Assembly (NCBI GenBank): GCA_027488905.1
Contig: JAIYAT010000039.1
Coordinates: forward strand, 62,001 to 126,000
Source: Bacteroidota bacterium
GTDB lineage: Bacteria; Bacteroidota; Bacteroidia; UKL13-3
Direction of reading: 5' to 3'
Length of the DNA stretch: 64,000 nt
Shown here: piece by piece, positions 29,823 to 38,769 of the stretch
How positions within the stretch are numbered: position 1 is the stretch's first letter
Layout of the letters: the number at the start of each line of letters is the position of its first letter
Notes under the pieces: generated by a model
Databases searched by the model: none
The model's input: only the letters and a program-made list of their open reading frames with translations
Told to the model about the DNA's origin: nothing
Program-made: the position numbers and the translations under genes

Positions 29823-29922
29823 GCCTTAATACTTTTCTTTTTATTACGTCTTTTACCCTCTAAAAGGGAGGGCAAATATAGACATAGAATACTAATTTCA
29901 AAAATTCAATTAAAAATTATCC

Positions 29923-30249
29923 TCAAACTGCGAAACTTTCACCACAACTGCAAGTACGTGAGGCATTTGGGTTGTTGAAAGCAAATCCTTTTCCGTTTAA
30001 ACCATCTGTAAAATCTAATTCAGTTCCAAAAAGGTAAAGCACACTGCGTTTGTCTGTTACTACTTTTACACCTTCAAATTCAAATGTTTCATCACCTGCT
30101 TTTACTGTGTTATCAAAATCTAGTTTATAAGATAATCCTGAACAGCCGCCACTTTCAACTCCTACTCTTAAGAAATAATTATGGTCAAATGATTGCTCCA
30201 ACATAAGTTGGGAAATCCTATTCTTTGCTTTTTCGCTTACTGTAATCAT
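29923..30249 (-). CDS. HesB/IscA/ErpA-type iron-sulfur cluster assembly protein
   Basis: LRVGVESGGCSGLSYKLDF and NPNASRTCSCGESF. Confidence 0.95.
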   Translation of the reverse strand: MITVSEKAKNRISQLMLEQSFDHNYFLRVGVESGGCSGLSYKLDFDNTVKAGDETFEFEGVKVVTDKRSVLYLFGTELDFTDGLNGKGFAFNNPNASRTCSCGESFAV

Positions 30250-30336
30250 ATTAATGAGAATTAGTACAAAATTATATTTATTTTGTATAGCAATAGCAAT
30301 GCCTTTTTTGTTTTAAGTAATTTTGACAGGTTAATT

Positions 30337-31185
30337 ATGAAAAAAATCCAAATCATAGCCATAGCTGGTGCAGGTACTATGGGTTCAGGAATTGCACAAG
30401 TATGCGCAACTTCTGGCTATCAGGTGATATTGTATGACATTCAACTTGCAATATTGGATAAGGCAAAAGACGCTATTTTCTCTTCATTGCAATACCTTTT
30501 CGATAAAGGAAAGTTAAATTCAGATCAAATCTCAGCCATAAAAAGCAGGATTGTTTTTTCTTCAAATATTGAATATGTTAAGGCTGATTTAATTATTGAA
30601 GCAATTTTAGAAAGATTAGACTTGAAGCATCAGTTTTTTAAAACGGTGGCAGCCCTCAATCCTGCTGATACAATCCTTGCCACTAATACAAGTTCTATTC
30701 CTATCACTCAAATTGCTGCTGCAATTCCAAATCCTGAAAGAGTTTTGGGAATACATTTCTTTAATCCTTCAACCATCATGAAATTGGTTGAGATAATTAG
30801 TGGGGCACACACAGATCCTTTAATTGCAAATGGTTGTAAAGCACTAATTGAGTCGATGGGAAAAATTTGTGTAATGGCTAAAGACGCACCAGGGTTTATT
30901 GTCAATAGAGTGGCTAGGCATTATTATGTTGAAGGACTTAAAGTACTTGAGGAAAATGTTGCCTCATTCGAGGACATTGATATCTTAATGGAAAGTACAG
31001 GGTTTAAAATGGGGCCATTTCGGTTGATGGATTTAATTGGAGTAGATACTAATTTTTCTGTTACGTCAAGTATTTACAAACTTTTTCACGAAGAAGGAAA
31101 GTTTAGACCTAGCAGAATTCAACAACAAAAAGTAGATGCTGGATTTCATGGAAAAAAAACTGGAAAAGGGTTTTATGAATATTAG
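30337..31185 (+). CDS. 3-hydroxyacyl-CoA dehydrogenase
   Basis: IAGAGTMGSGIAQVCATSGYQVILYD, ATNTSSIPITQIAA, GIHFFNP. Start moved to 30337. Confidence 0.94.
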   Translation: MKKIQIIAIAGAGTMGSGIAQVCATSGYQVILYDIQLAILDKAKDAIFSSLQYLFDKGKLNSDQISAIKSRIVFSSNIEYVKADLIIEAILERLDLKHQFFKTVAALNPADTILATNTSSIPITQIAAAIPNPERVLGIHFFNPSTIMKLVEIISGAHTDPLIANGCKALIESMGKICVMAKDAPGFIVNRVARHYYVEGLKVLEENVASFEDIDILMESTGFKMGPFRLMDLIGVDTNFSVTSSIYKLFHEEGKFRPSRIQQQKVDAGFHGKKTGKGFYEY

Positions 31186-31696
31186 TCAAACTGAAATTCA
31201 AATAAGACTTGCAATCCTTAGTGATGTGCCAGCAATTACAGAAATCTATAATGAAGCAGTGTTAAATGGTGTCGCCACTTTCGATACTGAAATAAAATCA
31301 TTGGAGGACCGCTCAAAGTGGTTTCAATTGCGTGCTGAAAACAATCCTATTATAGTAGCTATTGTTTCAGATGATGTTGTTGGCTGGGCTTCCTTAAATG
31401 CCTGGAGTGAACGCGCAGCATATAATGAAACAGCTGAAGTTTCTATTTACATTCATAAGAATTTTAGGGCAAAAGGCATTGGTAGCTTACTGTTTAAATC
31501 TCTTCTTAAAACAGCAGAAGAGGTTAACTTGCACTATTTGCTCTCAAGAATTACTGAAGGTAATCAGGTAAGTATTGACCTTCACCTTAAGAATGGATTC
31601 TCTATTATTGGGGTAATGCATGAGGTGGGATTCAAATTTGGTAAGTTTTTGGATGTAACCCTAATGGAAAAAGTATTAAAGAAAAACAATGAATAA
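31175..31696 (+). CDS. GNAT family N-acetyltransferase (phosphinothricin acetyltransferase-like)
   Basis: IRLAILSDVPAITEIYNEAV…AEVSIYIHKNFRAKGIGSLLFKSLL. Confidence 0.9.
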   Translation: MNISQTEIQIRLAILSDVPAITEIYNEAVLNGVATFDTEIKSLEDRSKWFQLRAENNPIIVAIVSDDVVGWASLNAWSERAAYNETAEVSIYIHKNFRAKGIGSLLFKSLLKTAEEVNLHYLLSRITEGNQVSIDLHLKNGFSIIGVMHEVGFKFGKFLDVTLMEKVLKKNNE

Positions 31697-32696
31697 AAAA
31701 TTAATTTTAGTCCTTTTGATGATTGCACCTTTTATGAGTTGCGACAATACAACTAGCACTAATAAAAAAACAGACGAAGGTTCGGTTCAAACTGAAAACA
31801 AGCCTAATGCAGTTAAACCAAAGCTAATAGGACCAGTATTTAGTTCAGATACTGCGTATAAATATATTGAAGCTCAACTTGCTTTTGGTCCTAGGGTTTG
31901 CAACAGCTCAGCCCATACAAAGTGTGGAGACTATTTAGTTGCTGAGTTCAAAAAATTTACTGATAGGGTAATTGAACAAAAGGCAAGTGCTAAAAATTGG
32001 GATGGAAAAGCCATTCAAATGAGAAATATAATTGCCAGCATTAACCCTAATGCATCAGAAAGGGTTGTAATTGCAGCGCATTGGGACAGTAGGCCTTATG
32101 CAGATAATGATCCAAATCCAGCTAATCATAACCAAGCCATTCTTGCTGCAGATGATGGTGCAAGCGGTGTTGCTGTTATGTTAGAGCTCGCAAGAATAAT
32201 GAAGCAGCAAAAACCTACAATTGGAATTGATTTTGTTTGTTTTGACGCTGAAGATTTGGGTAAGTCTGAGCATGGCAGTGAGTCTTATTGCTTGGGTTCG
32301 CAATATTGGAGTAGAGTGAAGCATGTTCCTGGATATACAGCAAAATATGGAATTTTATTGGACATGGTAGGTGCTCATAATGCAAAATTTGTTTTTGAAG
32401 GCTATAGTTTAGAGTATGCTGAACCAATTCTTAGAAAAGTATGGGACAAGGCAACTCAACTTGGGTTTACAAATTACTTCTACTATATGCAAGGTGGTTA
32501 TATAACCGATGACCATTTTTTTGTAAATAAAATTGCAGGTATTCCAATGATTGATATTATTCATCACAGTGAAGGCACCTCTAGCAAATTTCCTGCACAT
32601 TGGCATACAGTTAATGATAATATTAATGTGATAAATAAATCAACATTAGAGGTTGTAGGCCAAACTTTATCTGAGGTTATTTATGCTGAGAAATAA
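31689..32696 (+). CDS. M28 family peptidase / glutaminyl-cyclase-like lipoprotein
   Basis: VIAAHWDSRPYAD, ADDGASGVAVMLELAR, LDMVGA. Lipobox-like FMSC. Confidence 0.88.
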   Translation: MNKKLILVLLMIAPFMSCDNTTSTNKKTDEGSVQTENKPNAVKPKLIGPVFSSDTAYKYIEAQLAFGPRVCNSSAHTKCGDYLVAEFKKFTDRVIEQKASAKNWDGKAIQMRNIIASINPNASERVVIAAHWDSRPYADNDPNPANHNQAILAADDGASGVAVMLELARIMKQQKPTIGIDFVCFDAEDLGKSEHGSESYCLGSQYWSRVKHVPGYTAKYGILLDMVGAHNAKFVFEGYSLEYAEPILRKVWDKATQLGFTNYFYYMQGGYITDDHFFVNKIAGIPMIDIIHHSEGTSSKFPAHWHTVNDNINVINKSTLEVVGQTLSEVIYAEK

Positions 32697-33909
32697 ATTG
32701 ATGTGCTTTCATGGATGGTAAAACAGAGGTTACAACACCCATGGTAATTAAGGTTGCCAAAACAATTACCAAATCCTCCCATTTAAGTAAAATTGGATAC
32801 CCACTAAAACCACTGCTGCCTCCATTTTCTAGCGTTAACCATTGATATTTTTCTTGGCCCCATGAAACAATTGACCCTATTAGTATTCCTAAACTGCCAC
32901 CGCTTATTGCAATAAGTACACTTTGAAAACCAAAAACAAATGCTGCCTGCATAGGCTTTAATCCCATGCTTCCATAAACAAACAAATCTTGTTTCTTTTC
33001 AATAACCATCATATATAGAGAACCGATAGTATTGAAGGCTGCTATAAGTAGTATAAAAACTAAAATTACATAACTAATGGATTTCTCACTCTGCATTACC
33101 TTAAAGAAACTTTCTCTTAGCTCGTACCTTGTTGTAATTTGATAGGTTTGACCCAAAAGTGCCTGAATTTTGTTTTTTTCTTTGGTGGCTTTAAATCCCT
33201 CGTGGAGCCTTATTTCTAGTGCACTAGCATGCAAGGTGTCGTCTAACAATGACTGTGTAAATTTTAAAGGAACAATTACAAATTTGCTGTCAACCTCTTC
33301 TTGAATTCCGAAAATGGCCAATGGAAAAATAATTCCATGGGCAAATGCGCCATCTGGATTTAGCATATCTACTTTTCCTTTTTTAGGAAGGTAAATGCCA
33401 AGATAATTAAATTGGTCGTCGGGGTCGATGCCTAGTTGGTAAGCTAATCCTTGCCCCACCCAAGCATAAGAAGTATCTCCTTCCTGTAAAATCATGATGC
33501 CCTTTAACAAATTACTATCTAATGGATTTATGGAATGATACTGCTCATCAACAGCACGAATGGTTCCAATAGTTTGCTTTCCATTGTACCTAAGAAGCGC
33601 ATTTTCTTCATAAATCCAAGAGCTACCTTTTATAGAAGAAATATCAAGAAGTTTATTTCTTGGAAAGGAATCCATTTGAATTACTTTGCCATAAGTAGGC
33701 GTGATTCTCAGGTCTGCATCAAAATTGCTATACATTTTTATGAATAGCGCCTCAAACCCATTGAAAACAGAGAGTACAATGATTAAGGAAGCAGCACCAA
33801 CCGTATAACCTAAAATTGAAATAAAAGAAATTATTGAAATAGCATTGAAGCCACCTTTCTTTCTCTTCGAAAAAAAGTACCTAACTGCAATATAAAGTGG
33901 TAAGCGCAA
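32677..33909 (-). CDS. FtsX/LolE-like ABC transporter permease
   Basis: AVRYFFSKRKKGGFNAISIISFISILGYTVGAASLIIVLSVFNGFE, plus C-terminal TM cluster. Confidence 0.9.
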   Translation of the reverse strand: MRLPLYIAVRYFFSKRKKGGFNAISIISFISILGYTVGAASLIIVLSVFNGFEALFIKMYSNFDADLRITPTYGKVIQMDSFPRNKLLDISSIKGSSWIYEENALLRYNGKQTIGTIRAVDEQYHSINPLDSNLLKGIMILQEGDTSYAWVGQGLAYQLGIDPDDQFNYLGIYLPKKGKVDMLNPDGAFAHGIIFPLAIFGIQEEVDSKFVIVPLKFTQSLLDDTLHASALEIRLHEGFKATKEKNKIQALLGQTYQITTRYELRESFFKVMQSEKSISYVILVFILLIAAFNTIGSLYMMVIEKKQDLFVYGSMGLKPMQAAFVFGFQSVLIAISGGSLGILIGSIVSWGQEKYQWLTLENGGSSGFSGYPILLKWEDLVIVLATLITMGVVTSVLPSMKAHQFISQHK

Positions 33910-33921
33910 AGCTTGTTTTTA

Positions 33922-34728
33922 TTAGTCTTTCCAAGCTTTCACAATCAACCCAGTGCCAGTTGTATGCTTATTATTAGTGTCTATCCAATTTAATAAATAG
34001 GAGAAGGGATAAGTAACAAGGTACCAAACTGGTAAAATAAGGAAGAATACTTTACTGGTATTAAGCATTAACATTGGTAGTTTCATACTTAGTTTCCAAG
34101 CAATTTTTCCAGGATTTCCATAGCTGTATAGGATTTCCATTTTGTTAAATCCAGCTTGCTTTAATTTATCTGCCATTTCTGCAACAGGATAGCCATCTCT
34201 CACATGTTCTCCTATGAAGCTTTCGCCTGTATCTTCATGAACATCACTTCCTCCTTGGTCACTTGGAGTAGAAATTAAAAGCATAGCACCAGATTTCATA
34301 GCGCTATTGAAATTTTTGAAAACTGTAACATCTTCCAAAATGTGCTCCATTACATCTACACACATAACAAGGTCGTATTTGTTATCTGCTATAGGTTTGG
34401 TAAGGTCTCCAAAAGCAAATTTTGCATTACTTAATCCAACTTTTCCAAAAAAGTTATTACAATCGGCAATCTGTTCTTCTTTTACATCAACAGCATCAAT
34501 TGAAAACTGTTGGTTTTTTTTAGCCATATAAAAGCTATACTGCCCAAAACCAGAGCCTGCATCTAAAATTTTTGCTGAGGTTTTGTTTTTCATCCAGGCC
34601 TTTAACTCCCTATGAACATGCCAAGTTCTTAATAGGAGAAGGTCTAATAGCTGATAAAATATTTTTCTTAAAAATGGGCTACTGTTAAAAACAACTCCCA
34701 AATCTTTTTTTATTGGATCGTAGTTCAT
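33922..34728 (-). CDS. Class I SAM-dependent methyltransferase
   Basis: AKILDAGSGFGQYSFYMAK…YDLVMCVDVMEHILED. Confidence 0.9.
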   Translation of the reverse strand: MNYDPIKKDLGVVFNSSPFLRKIFYQLLDLLLLRTWHVHRELKAWMKNKTSAKILDAGSGFGQYSFYMAKKNQQFSIDAVDVKEEQIADCNNFFGKVGLSNAKFAFGDLTKPIADNKYDLVMCVDVMEHILEDVTVFKNFNSAMKSGAMLLISTPSDQGGSDVHEDTGESFIGEHVRDGYPVAEMADKLKQAGFNKMEILYSYGNPGKIAWKLSMKLPMLMLNTSKVFFLILPVWYLVTYPFSYLLNWIDTNNKHTTGTGLIVKAWKD

Positions 34729-34730
34729 GT

Positions 34731-35111
34731 TTAGTTATCGTTTTGATTTTCTTTTCTTTTTCGCTCGTCTTCCTCATTTACCTTTTTAAGCACTTCTTCC
34801 ATTTTAAATACATAGTCTAAACTATCATCTTCAATAAAAGTAAGTTCAGGCACTACTCTGGCTTGATTTCTAATTTTCGCTGCCAAGGCTTTTCTAATTT
34901 CTCTGCTAGACAGTTGCAACATATTCATCACTTCTGCACTTTTTCCTTTCACAAATAAGCTTACAAATATCTTAGCATACCCAAGGTCTGGTGACATTTC
35001 AACTTTACTAATGGTCACAAAATGCTTTCCTACCCACTCCGGATTTCGTTGGATTATTTCAGCCAAATGTTGCTGAATTAAACCTGCAAACTTTTCCTGT
35101 CTAACACTCAT
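34731..35111 (-). CDS. rbfA: 30S ribosome-binding factor A
   Basis: SVRQEKFAGLIQQHLAEIIQR…VTISKVEMSPDLGYAKIFVSLF. Confidence 0.9.
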   Translation of the reverse strand: MSVRQEKFAGLIQQHLAEIIQRNPEWVGKHFVTISKVEMSPDLGYAKIFVSLFVKGKSAEVMNMLQLSSREIRKALAAKIRNQARVVPELTFIEDDSLDYVFKMEEVLKKVNEEDERKRKENQNDN

Positions 35112-35366
35112 AATTTGCAAATATGCGCAAAACAAGCTTGTTTTTAAAGTTTTATTGGTTTGAGCCGATTTAAAATTTCATCCATTATTGTCAATAAAAT
35201 AAAAACACAACTTTTAGTTGTTGTATAAAAGAAGAAACAGATTCTTTTATTAAATTTAAAAGGAATCATTGCCCCTTGGTTGAAGAGGCGTTTGAAAAAA
35301 ATGGGGATCTGCTTATCTATCTGATACTTTTAATCTTAAATGTTTGCACTTATCTTCGAAATCTAA

Positions 35367-36494
35367 ATGAGAAAAATCTATTTTTATAGCTTGTTGCTAG
35401 GGCTTATACCTTTTAAACTTTGGAGCCAATTGCCCAATGAGGCACTTTATAGAGAATATAAGTTAAATGCCCCTGATTCAAACACCATTACATTTGAATT
35501 GCACAACACTAATTATTTTAGAAATACTGAGTATTTTAATAAAACAGAAGAAGGTCGTACACTCTTTGGAAACCATCTTCACCCTCAGTTTGGTTTTCAA
35601 CAAGGCCAGAATGTTAAAATAATGGGAGGTCTTTGGTTCAGACAAGATTTTGGAGGAAAGCAACCCTTTACACAAGTTTTGCCAACCTTCACCTTGAAGC
35701 TTCAAAAGCAATTAGGTGCTGGAACATTTAGTGCTTTGTTTGGAAGCTTAGAAGGTGGAATGAGCCACCAACTTTTAGAGCCAATTTATGACATTAACCG
35801 AGCTATCATTAGCCCTATTGAGTATGGATTGCAGGCAAAATTTAATAATCAATCTCATTGGTTTGATGGCTGGTTGAATTGGGAAAAATTTATTGAACCA
35901 GGTGATCCGTTTAAAGAAAAATTAAGTGGTGGTATTCATTATAGGTTTAGCAAAGGAACCACTACTAAGTTTACAGCCTATAACCAAACCCTCATTTACC
36001 ATGAAGCTGGTCAAATTGATACCGATACCATTACCCCTTTCCAAGTATTAATAAATGAAGCAATTGGATTACGCTTAGAGCATGGCAACAAGAATGCTTG
36101 GCTTTATTATGCCGAATTAAGTGGTTTGCTATTTAACGATGCAACATTTAGTGGCTTGTTTCCTTACAAAAATGGAAGTGGCGTTTTGGCCCAATTAGGC
36201 GCAGCTTTTAAAGGAAATTATTTTGCCTTAAATTATTGGAATGGTAATAATTATGTTTCGCCAAGAGGTACTGGAATTTATCAAAGTATTTCCTCAGTAG
36301 ACTCTTCTAATTATCAAATTAATAGACAGTTAGTTTTTCTTAGGCTTATTAATAATTTTCCTGTGTTTAATTCAAGTGTTCAAGCCTCCTTTAGGTTTGA
36401 ACCTTTTATTGATTTAAACTCGAAGCGAATAGACTACAGCGGCTCGGTTTATTTAGTATTTGCCATTGATAAAGTCTTTAGGTTCAAACCTTAA
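35367..36494 (+). CDS. Hypothetical secreted / outer-membrane beta-barrel-like protein
   Basis: Signal peptide, then alternating aromatic strands ending RFEPFIDLNSKRIDYSGSVYLVFAIDKVFRFKP. Confidence 0.65.
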   Translation: MRKIYFYSLLLGLIPFKLWSQLPNEALYREYKLNAPDSNTITFELHNTNYFRNTEYFNKTEEGRTLFGNHLHPQFGFQQGQNVKIMGGLWFRQDFGGKQPFTQVLPTFTLKLQKQLGAGTFSALFGSLEGGMSHQLLEPIYDINRAIISPIEYGLQAKFNNQSHWFDGWLNWEKFIEPGDPFKEKLSGGIHYRFSKGTTTKFTAYNQTLIYHEAGQIDTDTITPFQVLINEAIGLRLEHGNKNAWLYYAELSGLLFNDATFSGLFPYKNGSGVLAQLGAAFKGNYFALNYWNGNNYVSPRGTGIYQSISSVDSSNYQINRQLVFLRLINNFPVFNSSVQASFRFEPFIDLNSKRIDYSGSVYLVFAIDKVFRFKP

Positions 36495-37975
36495 CCTATA
36501 CTTGGTATCAACTCCGAAACAATTTTTGCAGATTGCAAACAAAGAGGTATACCGCCACCAGGATGAACACTCCCTCCACAAAAATATAGACCTTTTATTT
36601 TACTATGAAAATTAGCATGTCGCAGAAAGGCTGCGTATCTGTTATTACTGGCATTTCCATACAAAGAGCCGCCTAAACTTGAGGTCTTGGTTTCGATGGA
36701 AATTGGGTTGAGTGTATCTTCTGTAACAATATATTTCCCAATATCATCCCCTAAAATTCTGCTTAACTTTTCAAGTATTTGGTTTTTGGCAATTGCCTTC
36801 CATTTTTCCCAATCTTGCCCATTATTATTGGGTGTATTAATCATAACAAACCAGTTCTCACAACCTTCTGGAGCGTCGTCCCTTTTATATTTACAACTTA
36901 TGTTAATATAAACAGTTGGGTCTTCATACAAGCGGCGCTCCTCAAAAATTGCCTTAAATTCTGCCTTATAGTCTGATGCAAAGAATATGTTATGCAAATC
37001 AAGTTGTTGAAACTCCTTGTTAATTCCCCAATAAAAAATAAGCGCAGAGGAGCTTTTTTCTTGTTTCAATAAATGCTCTGGAGCTTTATGGTTTTTAAGT
37101 AATTTTCGATAGGTTGGATGTATATCCATGTTGCTTATCACCAGATTTGATGAATAAAATTTCTCATTTGCCCAAACCCCGGTCACACAGTTTTTTTCGG
37201 TTTGAACCAAATCAACCTTATGATTAAAATGAAAAGTAACACCTAATTCTAAGGCCGTTTGATAAAGTGTTTCTGTTATTTGATGCATGCCATTTTTTGG
37301 AAAAAATGTGCCAATGCCATGTTCCAAATGTGGAATCATATTTAGCAAGGCTGGCGCTTGGTAAGGGTTTGATCCATTGTAAGTGGCAAATCTGTTAAAG
37401 TATTGAACCAAATGAGGATGTTCGAGAACCTTCTCGTTTTCATCGTTCATAGGTTCAAATAAGTTTAGTTTGGGGATGCTAAATATGCCTTTTATTGTTT
37501 CTTTTCTAAGGTAGTTACCCAACTTATGTAAGCTTTTTTCTAAAAAAAGAGGTGCCGTTATTTCATATCTATATTTTGCCTTTTCAAGGTAATCCAAAAC
37601 TATTTTTGGTTCAACACCTAACTTACTTTCTATCTCATGTGCAAATTTTTGAGAGTCTTGATACGCAATTAGTTTTGTACCATCCTCATAAAAGTAATGA
37701 CAACCTTTTTCTAATTTTATATAAGGAAAACAGGTACTCGGGTTTTTTCCAGCTAAGAGTAATAACTCTTCAACTAATTGAGGCATAGTAAACAAAGAAG
37801 GTCCAGCGTCAAACCTATATCCATTGTTTTCAAAAACACTCAGTTTGCCACCAGGATAAGCATTTGCCTCAAAAACTTTTACAGTAAATCCTTTTACCGC
37901 CAACCTTATTGCTACTGCTAGTCCGGCTATACCCCCACCAACAATAGCAACAGAATTATCATTTAATTTCTTCAT
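36491..37975 (-). CDS. Phytoene desaturase-family (CrtI/CrtD-like) carotenoid desaturase
   Basis: VAIVGGGIAGLAVAIRLAVKGFTVKVFEANAYPGGKL and FCGGSVHPGGGIPLCLQSAKIVSE. Confidence 0.92.
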   Translation of the reverse strand: MKKLNDNSVAIVGGGIAGLAVAIRLAVKGFTVKVFEANAYPGGKLSVFENNGYRFDAGPSLFTMPQLVEELLLLAGKNPSTCFPYIKLEKGCHYFYEDGTKLIAYQDSQKFAHEIESKLGVEPKIVLDYLEKAKYRYEITAPLFLEKSLHKLGNYLRKETIKGIFSIPKLNLFEPMNDENEKVLEHPHLVQYFNRFATYNGSNPYQAPALLNMIPHLEHGIGTFFPKNGMHQITETLYQTALELGVTFHFNHKVDLVQTEKNCVTGVWANEKFYSSNLVISNMDIHPTYRKLLKNHKAPEHLLKQEKSSSALIFYWGINKEFQQLDLHNIFFASDYKAEFKAIFEERRLYEDPTVYINISCKYKRDDAPEGCENWFVMINTPNNNGQDWEKWKAIAKNQILEKLSRILGDDIGKYIVTEDTLNPISIETKTSSLGGSLYGNASNNRYAAFLRHANFHSKIKGLYFCGGSVHPGGGIPLCLQSAKIVSELIPSIG

Positions 37976-38585
37976 TTAGCCAATCTTTTTGTGTACCCTT
38001 TAGGTATATTGGTTTGTGAAAATCATCTAATTTCTTCAAAATCTCAAACAAAGTGTCCTTTTCTTTTGCAGTAAGGTTGCCACCTACCAACTTACTTACT
38101 TTTTCCATTAATGGAAACAGTTTATGAATAACTATAATTCCTTTTTCAGAAATCTTTATCAACCTACTTCTACCATCATTAGGATTTACAATTGAGTTAA
38201 CTAAACCATTTTGCTCCATTCTTTTGAGGATTTCCATTCCTGTAGTCTTTTCTGAAACAGCATGCGTGATGAGTTCTGTTTTGCTGAGTTCGCCATATTC
38301 CATCAAAATGATAAGGAATATTAATTCATCCAAATTTTGGGTTTCTTCTTTTTCTAAAATTACCTTAAAATAAAGCCTTGCATATCTATTAAGTGTTGTA
38401 ACAAGTCTGGCAATTTCGCTGTCTTTGTGTTGAACACTATTAATTGTAGTGGCTCTATGCTGTGTTTTATTTAGTTTTTCGCATAAAAAACCACTAAAGC
38501 CCTCAATGGATAAATTATCTCCCATTCGTGCCTCACATTGCTCAACTTCCTCAATGAGTATTTTTATCAATTGAAACTTGTCCAT
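37959..38585 (-). CDS. MarR family transcriptional regulator
   Basis: ELSKTELITHAVSEKTTGMEILKRMEQNGLVNSIVNPNDGRSRLIKISEKG winged-helix. Confidence 0.88.
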   Translation of the reverse strand: MDKFQLIKILIEEVEQCEARMGDNLSIEGFSGFLCEKLNKTQHRATTINSVQHKDSEIARLVTTLNRYARLYFKVILEKEETQNLDELIFLIILMEYGELSKTELITHAVSEKTTGMEILKRMEQNGLVNSIVNPNDGRSRLIKISEKGIIVIHKLFPLMEKVSKLVGGNLTAKEKDTLFEILKKLDDFHKPIYLKGTQKDWLNEEIK

Positions 38586-38769
38586 TTTTATTTGATATTT
38601 TATAATAAGTACAAAATCGGACTAATTGTTTTTACTCTAATGGGTTAAAATTTCCTAAAGTTCAGAAAATCAATATAATAATTTCATATTTATTTTACAA
38701 AAAGGTGACACTGTTCTATATCTGAAAAAAATTTGACGCAACTAAAACAAATTTGTACCAAAATGCTTT

